A stretch of 64,000 nt of DNA from Pomacea canaliculata (Eukaryota > Mollusca > Gastropoda > Architaenioglossa > Ampullariidae), in NCBI RefSeq assembly GCF_003073045.1, contig NC_037592.1, forward strand, positions 965,371-1,029,370, read 5' to 3'. The translations under genes were made by a program, and so were the position numbers. The notes beneath the pieces are model-generated. The model ran no database searches and was not told the DNA's origin. It worked only from the letters and a program-made list of their open reading frames with translations. Numbering within the stretch: position 1 is the first letter of the stretch; each line of letters opens with the position of its first letter. Below are positions 56,007 through 64,000 of this stretch, one piece after another.

Positions 56007-56139
56007 TTATACTTTTACAAAATTGAAGCCCGAAGACTTACTTGCCTGTTCCAGAAATTTGTTGACTAGCTTTCATGTTATTTTGTCGCCTGCTGGTCTG
56101 GTAGTGTTCATACTGAATTCACTCATACTGCTTGGATGC

Positions 56140-56225
56140 GCATGTTTGTGTGTGTGTGTACGTTGTGTGTATGGTGTGTGTGGGCGCTTGCTTGCTTTGC
56201 CCGATGTTTTTTTTTTTTTTTGCAC
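56140..56225. repeat. GT-rich microsatellite and poly-T
   Basis: GTGTGTGTG-rich segment followed by a T run of about 15 near 56208-56221. The ORFs overlapping on both strands reflect it. Confidence 0.8.
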
Positions 56226-56599
56226 GTGCATGGAAAGTAACGGTAAATGAGGACTCTATCCGTGCAGACGATAAGAAGTGTAAGGAGAGCTCCAATTGTG
56301 ATCCGGGCGGCACCAGGTCGTCTGTAGGTCGCATGGTCCGGGCAGTGCACACAGACGCAAGCCCTTAGAGTAGACAAGATTTGGACCCAGCATCAGTGAA
56401 ATGGCACATTTTGTTTCCCTCCCTTTTGCTTTCAGCCCGAGTGATGTTTGCTGTTGCAATCAGCAGAGTTTGCCGAGTGCATGTTCACAAGGCAGCCTGC
56501 ACCTCTTTCCATCATCAAAGATGAGACATTTTCGTGTGCATGTGAGCTAGTGCGTCTTTCAAGGAGGGTGATGGGTGGGTAAATGTATATAGTTGTAAT

Positions 56600-58245
56600 T
56601 TAAGATTGTAATCTGAAATCCTATTAGCAGGAGATGAAAGAAGATAATTGCTTTTATAATCTTTTTCAAATTTACATTTGGTACAATCATGTTTTATTCC
56701 TTTTTTTCAACCTTTTTTCACGTTTCTTTTTCTGTGTTCATGTTCATTTATTTGTTAAACTTTTGTTTACCATCCTTTTACATATTTGAATATTAATACA
56801 GGTGATTCTAACTCATATTTACAAGAACAATACTTCTGGCTTCAGTGATTAACTAGTCTCATACTTTCTGATTGTTTAAAAAGTACAGATGTAATATTAA
56901 GTGTGTTTCATGTTCTTTCATTGCCAATTGTATTGTCTTTCAACACCATTCTAACTTTAACTGATGTGTGCTTAATAATAATGAAGAATGAAGAACAATG
57001 GCAACACACTGGGTTCTGGCAGTAAAGGGCCATTGGTTCAGATTTAATGGTAATGACTGCAGTTAGTAACATCAGGAGAATACCAAGAATATATTGAGAA
57101 ATCTTTAGAATCATATGGTCTGCAAAAAAGGTGATTGTCAATTCAGCTTATTCACTGCTTATTCACAACTTGAGGTCACTTCCATAGCAAATGAAGCACA
57201 GCGAAGTGGAATCCAGCCAATAGCTCCTAACAGATCGCACTGCGAAATAACATTATGTACATAGGCAAGCTGCAAAGTAGAAGGGAGAAAATGCAGCAGA
57301 AGTACATGTAAATATGAAGGTCCAATATTTTTATCCAAATCGAAGCATGACTACAACACAGAAACAAAAGGAAAGCTGATCCCCTCAGCCTCAGGCAAAG
57401 GGGCAGGCTGAAAGTTTCTTCCCCATGTTATTAGCCCTGGGGCTTTATGGAGCAAAGGTAAGTGATGATCCCAGGTAAATCAATTCCAAGCATCTTGCTT
57501 TCACAGTTAAAATGTGGCATCAAGACTGAAAATGCTGCTTTACCTTTGGGATCATAGTTATAAATCAGTGGCATAGACTCCTTGGGATAAAGTAACATAA
57601 AGCAATATCCAAGGGTCCGAACAGTGTGTAATAACTACTGAGGATGTTTTTCCGTGAATACCCTACTTTACCCACAGATAATGACTTACCCTTGCTTCCT
57701 GAATATGGTTCCCACTGTTTGTCACAGGAAGCATATTTAGTAGTGCCATGTCATAAGATTGCTAACAGAGTAGAATCTTTCATCACAGGGCTAACTGTCC
57801 TTTCCTTTTCAGTTTTTTTTCAGCCAACACATGAGAAAGCATCAGTGAGGCCCTGCCATGGCCTATTTCTGTCATGACCAGTCAAGCTTGTGAATCATGC
57901 ATCATGAGGAAGTGTCGTCTGAAAGCTGGGATCCATCACCAACTGCTATGCATTGTGTCTCCACAGCTGACCTGACACTGTGTGCAGTTGCCATACACAA
58001 TTCCACATTTTTTACAAAAAGTTCATTCAAGCAACTGTCCTTAAGTCAAAGAAAGTGCTAGGCTATGGATAAATTTAGTGTAGGTGTTGTGATTATGTTG
58101 TGTATCTTCATTCGGCGCTTTCTGTGTGGAAGGCAGTAGCAGAGCTTCTGTGTTTCTGTGAGGACAAAATGTTCATATGCAGGAGTCCATGCTAGGGTTA
58201 AGCATCAGCATGGCAGTGAGATTGTTAGAATGCAGGCTTCCTCAG
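56600..58245. other. Upstream flank or intron of the RASSF8-type gene
   Basis: AT-rich and without supported genes. Possible acceptors just before the coding start (TTCCTCAG at 58245; GAATGCAG at 58235) suggest that the coding exon carries a few bases of spliced 5' UTR. Confidence 0.4.
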
Positions 58246-58263
58246 GCTGAAGTGTAGGCTGAG

Positions 58264-59570
58264 ATGGAGCTCAAGATATGGGTGGATGGCATCCAAAGAG
58301 TGGTGTGTGGCGCCACCTTGGATACCACTTGTCAGGATGTGGTAGTTGCCCTTGCTCATGCCATGGGCCGCACAGGCCGCTTCACACTGATAGAGAAATG
58401 GCGAGACATTGACCGTCCACTGGCCCCTACTGAGTGCCCACTTCGAGTTCTCCATAAGTGGGGGGAGTATGCACCCCAGGTGAAATTTCTGTTGTGTCAG
58501 GCTGACTTGGATCAGAAACAGCAGCCATCCAAAGAGAAGACATCCGCCTTTGTGGAAAATCGACCTTTTTTTACACCGAAGTCACTGTCCCTTCATGGGC
58601 CAGCATCGGACATGTCTGTGAAACGTGCTTTGACATTCAGTGGTGTGCATGGCACCTCTGCTTCACACTCGTCCTTGCAATCAAATGCTTTGGCACCAAC
58701 CACAAAGTTGCGCAGAACTCATCTGGGACCAGTCCCTATTGGCAGTGAGAAACATTCATCATCTTTGCTACAGTCATCCTCACATTCATCTCCAAGACAT
58801 CCTGCGTTGCTAGGAAAGGGCAGCCATGAGCAGCACAAGGAAGCATCACCACCAAAACAGGCACAGCGACATCCAGTGGCACCCCCACGCAAAGCGATTA
58901 TCACCTGTACTACAACAAGAACAGAATGCTAGGATGGTGCCTCATGATTCTTTAGGTTCACCCCCTTTATCTTCTTCCTCCTCTTCCTCAACTCTTCAGA
59001 ATTCTGACAGCAGCAGGGTACAGTCTTCTTCAACAGAGAGTTCCCAGCAATGTCAGTCATCTGAGTCAAATTCCCCTGTAAACAGTTTCAGACAATCACA
59101 TGTTCATTCTAGTTCTGGTCTACAGTCTCAGGGAGTACAGCATTCACGTGGCTACCCACCTGATCCGAAGCAGGTTGAAGAATGCTCGAACCAGTCAAGT
59201 CCTTCGCCTCCACTTTTACCTTCATCATTGCCACCCAGTGTCACTGGCAGGGACCTATCACTTGATGACTTGATGCAGGACCACAAAAGCTCCATGGCAG
59301 ACATAGAGACTTCAGTCACAGGCAGGGATCATTCTCATCAAGCTAGTTTGGAGATTGAGGAGTATGACCTGGACAGCAACTTCCCGGACACATACAAAGA
59401 CTTCAGTGGGAATGAGTGGCCTGCAGTGACTGTAGAGTATCGACTGGAGGATGGGTTGGGGCCAGGTGGCGCTCATGTGGAGAATGAACATGCCAAGCTG
59501 GTGAGACTTGTTGACATGCAGCAGGAACGCATGAAGACGCAGGAGTCACAGATTGATCTAATTAACACAG
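58264..59570 (+). CDS. RASSF8: RASSF8-type exon A: RA domain and Ser-rich linker (frame break)
   Basis: The ATG at 58264 is the start, because the family's Met-Glu-Leu-Lys terminus follows directly. The RA domain frame runs to TAG at 58930-58932. A second frame, open after the TAG at 58811-58813, carries SPVLQQEQNARMVPHDSLGS, Ser-rich text, two SVTGRD repeats and the start of the coiled coil (KLVRLVDMQQERMKTQESQI). It ends G|GTATAG in phase 1, as the next exon requires. The frame switch (+1) lies within 58814-58932. No GT-AG pair there can make an intron of realistic size. Confidence 0.92.
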
Positions 59571-62500
59571 GTATAGTATTCATTGACAAATATAAACATC
59601 AATTATCTATCTAAGGCTGCTTTTAACTCGGATAAGATGATTATTAACACAAGTAAAAAGTTCATTTGGGCTTGAACACTATTATGGTGGTAATTATAAA
59701 TATTTGAAGTAAATTCATTAACACAGGCATGGCTTGAACAAAGAAAGTTAGTTCTATGATCTTGACAAGGGGTAGTAGACTTTAAGTGGTTCACTGTTTT
59801 TAGGGCACATGGAAGACTGAGCTTGACCCTTTTCTTCTGATGCAGTGGCGTAGGAATCAGGGGGCGAGGGAGGCAGCTGCCCCCTCAAAAAAAAAGATTC
59901 TAAGGAGGCAAGAATGTGAATGTTGTTCACTGTCAGCATGAAGTTTTCCCCCATAGAGGGTGTCTTAAGACGAGATATGAACCCTGGGTTTTTAACTGCA
60001 GTGGTGACAAGCAAATTCTCTGCTGTTAGTTTCTGTAACAATCTTTACCAGGCACCCCTGTGCAGCCTTTGACATAATATATGTCTAAATATAGTGTATA
60101 ATGTTTATAGTAATTTATGTTTGCCAGTGGTAGTCATCATAAAAGAAACATGCGTGGAATTGCATTTGTTTCAACAAATATAGAGTAAAACCTTTCCTTC
60201 TGTGACCTCTTAGACATGTCTCCACAAATTTTGACAGTCGTGTTTTGCAATATAAATTTCATTCCTATGACTACCTCCCAACACAACTTATGACCGACAG
60301 TTTGTACACTATTATCAACTATTTTGCAGAAATCATTTTCTGAAAAAAAAATGAAGTAAATTTTAAAATAGACAATTTCTGGCCAACCATTTGCCTTATA
60401 TAATGACTTTCAGCAGAATTAACATAAATCCAAAACATTTTAAAAGAGGTTATTCCTTGTTACTCCTTGGGGAGCATAGGCTGCAACAACACCTCGCCAG
60501 CGACCCGGTTTGGACCCCTGTGGTCCCCACGTTCTTTTTGCCTTGCTCTCTACTCTTCTTTCCCAAGTCTACTTTGGTCTCCCAACTCTCCTCTTTCCCT
60601 GAGGGTTCCAGTCAAGAAGTAAATTTTAAAATAGACAAAATCTGGCCAACCATTTGCCTTATATAATGACTTCCTGCAGAATTAACTTAAATTCAAAATA
60701 TTTTAAAAGAGACCTTGGTTATTGTTGTCTGTTTACCAGTCCACCAGATTTCTTCCATTTCAGTTATAATCTATTAAAAACTTTTATTTTCATATACAAT
60801 ATGGATTTTGGGCACAGAATGTGGAAAATAGTGACTGGGAATATGAATTCTTGTGACAGACATTGTGTCACTTTGGAGAGTGATTCTATAAATTTTCAAC
60901 CAAGCGCAGCAATAGTAGAATTAATAAATGTCTCCAAGCTTAAGAAAAAATGATAAAGAAAAGCACTATGACATGGTTTCAACATTTAAATAAATAAACA
61001 TGAATCTGTAGATGTTTGAAGTCTTGGTTTGTGGAATAAAAGCAAACTGGTCAACTTCCCTTCTAAGACCTCTCTCACAACCTGATTTAGGTGAATTTTT
61101 AGCCTGTCTTAATGGGAAGGTTTGGCTGTATTGTGCTTTGCTGTGAAATTCTGAAGAAGTTATCATGTATGTGAAGGAAGGCAACACATGATAGGTGTTA
61201 TACCATTGTTATAGACATTGAAGTGGGTAGATAGATCATTTTTGTGATGTGTATAGTGCACATAGTTTAATTTCATAATTTGCAAAATTAACTTCAAGAA
61301 TTTTGAGGTATTTGATATGCAATACTTATCAGGAGACCATTGGCCTCTGGCCTAGAGGGTGGAAGCAATGTGGAGGAGATGACATGTTAATTCTTCCCTG
61401 AAGATTTTGAAATGCTGAATTGAGTGGCATTTAGCACAGATTGAGCTCTGACATTTTGTTTTAGAGAGAGGAATCTTTCACATTATTATGAATAGTAGTA
61501 ACAACACTATACACAATACACTATAAATACATGCACATCAGACCCAAACTTGCACAGTCCATTACAACTATGCAGTGTGGAGCAGGTTGATATTATGCAA
61601 ATTGCATTATGTAAACAAGAAAAGTAATGTAACTGGTTTGTTGATTTCAGAAATTACCTCCCTTGAGGAATGTGAACGAGAGTACGAGGAGAATCTGCAG
61701 GACATTTTGGTGGAGCTGCTGCAGCTGGAGAATGTGGAGAGGGATCTTGAACCTGAGCTGTCTAGGCTGGAGAATGTGGAGTGGGATAATGTCTTGGATG
61801 GTGAGAAAAAATGTGAGCAGGATTTAAAATGTCAGATTGCTGACTGTCAAGCCCAGATTGATGTCTACCAAGAGAAAATTGAGCAGCTTCAGCAGAGAGA
61901 GAGGGATCTCACTGAAGAGATTGAAGCAGAGAAAGTGAGAATCCAACATGAAGAAGACATCTTGAAAGCAGAGGAAGCAAGAGCTCAAGAAGAGGCTGAC
62001 AAGCTGGGCATTGAGGTTGAGAGCCTTCAGGGGCAGCTGCAGGAGTTGCACAAAACAGCTGGAGAAAGAGAAGTGGTGTTAAGGGAACTAGACACTGCTT
62101 TAAAATCTGCAGAAATTGATTTGCAAGAGAGACAATGTCAGTTGCTTGAGCTGGAGGAGAACTTGAAGGAGGAGAACTTGAAATGTTATCTTCAAATCCT
62201 TCCAAAGATGATCTTCAGCGACAGGAGAGTGGAGAAAGTAAGTAAGATATAAAGAATATTAAAATGTACAGAGTAGTGTTAAGAAAATGTAGTTTACAAT
62301 GCAAAACTAGGTCTGTAGAGTGGAATAAAGGCAAACAATATATGTTATTCAGTGCATATTAAGCTTTGTGAATGTCTGTAAAAGCATACAGAGAGAAGAC
62401 TCTATCCAGATAATAAAATGAAATCAAAAAAGATTTCTTGCATGTGTTTTTGCTTGTCAGATAATAGCCAACCCTGCATTCAAGCAAATTTTATTGTGCA

Positions 62501-62716
62501 AATTTAGATTTTCAATGTTTATAGTAAGTTTTAGATTACTCTGGCATGATTTGTAATCACTTTGCTACTTTCCTTCCTCCAGCTATTCTGAAGATCCTTG
62601 AAGGCCGACTTTCTCCACGACTGCCAGCTGCTTCAGGTCCCATGCCAGAGAATGCTACCTTGCCACCTTTTATCTCTGCTTTGGCTCCCAAAAACCCGAG
62701 TGGAGTCTGGGTTTGA
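58264..62716 (+). CDS. RASSF8: Ras association domain-containing protein 8-like (RASSF7/8 class)
   Basis: Three exons (58264-59570, 61651-62237, 62583-62716) totalling 2028 bases, about 675 codons. The N-terminus MELKIWVDGIQRVVCGATLD, DVVVALAHAMGRTGRFTLIE and KWRDIDRPLAPTE is a clear N-terminal RASSF RA domain (about residues 1-82), closest in my reading to RASSF8. A long Ser/Pro-rich linker follows, then a coiled coil matching the RASSF8 region (LVRLVDMQQERMKTQESQID... WDNVLDGEKKCEQDL...), and a C-terminus ending NPSGVWV (vertebrate RASSF8 ends NPEGIYV). The family's known roles are at cell junctions and in growth control. The length exceeds vertebrate RASSF8 (about 420) because of the linker. 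Two internal frame breaks, one in each large exon, interrupt the reading frame. Confidence 0.93.
60354..60711. repeat. 95-bp direct repeats flanking a family B insertion
   Basis: 60354-60448 and 60617-60711 are near-identical direct copies (AAGTAAATTTTAAAATAGAC... to TTTTAAAAGAG). Between them lies a family B element (GTTATTCCTTGTTACTCCTT...). The intron of the RASSF8-type gene is the host. Confidence 0.88.
61651..62237 (+). CDS. RASSF8: RASSF8-type exon B: coiled coil (frame break near its end)
   Basis: After TTGATTTCAG it encodes EITSLEECEREYEENLQDIL and about 160 residues of uninterrupted Glu/Gln/Leu-rich coiled coil. The last part reads properly in another frame (MLSSNPSKDDLQRQESGE), open after TGA 62147-62149. 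Only that frame exits in phase 1 at GAAA|GTAAGT and joins the last exon; the first frame would meet a stop there. The switch (+2) lies near a duplicated GAGGAGAACTTGAA block (62154-62185), a plausible indel site. Confidence 0.92.
62583..62716 (+). CDS. RASSF8: RASSF8-type exon C: conserved C-terminus
   Basis: After CTTCCTCCAG it encodes TILKILEGRLSPRLPAASGP and, at the end, SALAPKNPSGVWV followed by TGA. The final N-P-x-G-(V/I)-(W/Y)-V matches the vertebrate RASSF8 tip and ends in a hydrophobic residue as a class of PDZ ligands does; a PDZ interaction is inference. Confidence 0.94.
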
Positions 62717-63455
62717 TAACCTATAAAACATGGTGGCAACACCTAAATATAAACTGAAGTTTGATCTGAGGACCCAGAAAACTTGTTCACACCATGTCAC
62801 TTCTGACTGCAGTGGGCTTTACAAATCTGCATCCATTTTGAGTTAGATGGCTCAGAAAATTTGGTTGTGTCACCTTTTAAGCTGCTTATGCCCTCAGACC
62901 TGAGCGGAATTGAGGACTGATGATTCAAACAAATCTTTTATCGTGTCATTGGTCTCCATAGAGGTAGGATAGATTTTGGTCGTAACTCAGTCCGGTGTCG
63001 GGGTAGGACTTCTACCTGCTGACTGGTTTGATGACTAGTGCCAGTGTTTCACCCAAACTCAGTTGGTACCAGAGCTGGGCTCTGCTTTGTAAAATAACAT
63101 TTTGAGGTCTGGAGATAGTCAGCTCACAGCTGACACAGACCTGGAATGACCCGTGATGTGTCATACATTCCAAGAAACTGAAATGTTTCCATGGTACATG
63201 CTGCATATAGTGACATCGTCACAAATTCATGATCTTGTTCATTTATAAAGTAAATTCTTGAATGGCTGACAGTGCATCACAAATTTCATAAACTCGTTCA
63301 TTCCTGTGATCGTCAGGTGCTAACATTCTCTTTTACAGAAGACAAATGAACAACAGATGACAGTAATACTAATGCTCATACTGATGACTCTTGCCAAACA
63401 TTTTGAGAGGAAAACAATTTGATGTGATCTTAAATAAAAGCACACACATACACAC
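62717..63455 (+). promoter_or_regulatory. RASSF8: RASSF8-type 3' UTR and poly(A) signal
   Basis: AT-rich non-coding sequence after the stop, with AATAAA at 63433-63438 followed by CA-rich sequence. The cleavage site is expected 10-30 bp further on. Confidence 0.65.
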
Positions 63456-63469
63456 ACTTCCTAGTTGTA

Positions 63470-63705
63470 GAACAATAATAATGATAATGAGGATTTATAG
63501 AGTGCTTTTCCTATGATTTGCTCATAGCGCTTTACATAAATAATATACAGGCTGAACCACCAGCAACCATGCACCCATATTCGCATACAGCAGACGTGCT
63601 CACTTCTACAACCACATCCACTCATACACAAGTTACAGAAATGTGTTTTGCACCCATGTGGTCAGGACAATAGCACGATGAATCATATAATTAGCTTCGA
63701 AACAG
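63470..63705. repeat. Dispersed element with GCGCTTT core
   Basis: Starts with AATAATAATGATAATGAGGATTTATAGAGTGCTTTTCC and continues GCTCATAGCGCTTTACATAA. This is a phrase I recognise as a widespread short interspersed repeat in marine invertebrate genomes. The left end is an (AAT)n-like tail, and the boundaries are approximate. Confidence 0.6.
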
Positions 63706-64000
63706 TCACCCAATCTCAAACCTGTTAGTGCTGGACAGTACAGCAACTCAGCGTTTGATCAGCCGCTTCACACACAAAAAACATTCAAAAATAAAGAGCA
63801 GTTTTAGATCAAGGCTAATCGTCATGGCCAATTGAGAGCATGTTTGCAAGCTGCTGTATGGTAGAAAATGCCATTGTTGCTTTCGTGATATGTTTTTTTA
63901 GTTGTGCAATGGGATGGTCAGTCTGTTTAGAGCCAGTAAATGTGCAAAGTGCTTTGTGTGAAAAGTAAGCCAGCAGAAAACATTAGTATTGTCAAATACA

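Noticed and set aside
57644..57877. 77-codon ORF upstream of the RASSF8-type gene
   Set aside because: No family match, no splice sites, AT-rich surroundings; probably random.

Overview
This is eukaryotic, AT-rich genomic DNA, most likely from a gastropod mollusc. The evidence is the gene content (an invertebrate intermediate-filament gene with a lamin-type long rod and a lamin tail domain, plus RNF141 and RASSF8 orthologues), the small exons split by long GT-AG introns, and many degraded non-LTR retrotransposons, tRNA-derived SINEs and minisatellites. There are no operons, CRISPR arrays or prokaryotic signals. The species assignment is inference.

Layout. 1-7.9 kb: gene-poor, with a (GT)n tract, several minisatellites, a dispersed repeat and a retrotransposon scrap. 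7.9-29.4 kb (+): a cytoplasmic intermediate-filament gene. Its rod (six exons) has the lamin-type length of about 356-360 residues. A long low-complexity tail linker, a lamin tail domain (LTD) over three exons and a variable C-terminal tail follow. Its introns hold fragments of several non-LTR retrotransposon lineages, SINE-like repeats and an inverted-repeat element. 29.4-40.3 kb: convergent intergenic region or unresolved 3' UTR, containing a solo LTR (36.65-37.20 kb) and a TA-flanked MITE with perfect 23-bp inverted ends (38.28-38.82 kb). 40.35-43.30 kb (-): RNF141, a C3HC4 RING protein of 222 residues in five coding exons with fully consistent splice phases. 43.3-58.2 kb: a possible divergent promoter near 45.1-45.6 kb, more SINEs and minisatellites, a more GC-rich tract at 50.4-52.1 kb with a candidate 5' exon, and an unassigned split ORF at 55.6-56.0 kb. 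58.26-62.72 kb (+): a RASSF8-type gene with an N-terminal RA domain, a Ser-rich linker, a long coiled coil and a conserved C-terminal tip, ending at a poly(A) signal near 63.43 kb.

The three genes have no evident shared pathway: a structural filament protein, a RING E3 ligase candidate and a junction/Ras-association scaffold. The most notable cross-cutting observation is that three long coding exons (the IF tail exon and both large RASSF8 exons), and possibly the 55.6 kb ORF, change reading frame internally although flanking splice phases and homology fix both frames. That pattern suggests small indels in the assembly, or real recent frameshifts. The second notable observation is a dispersed repeat that abuts the 5' splice site of an LTD exon and may supply it. 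All calls come from reading the sequence; no database search was run.
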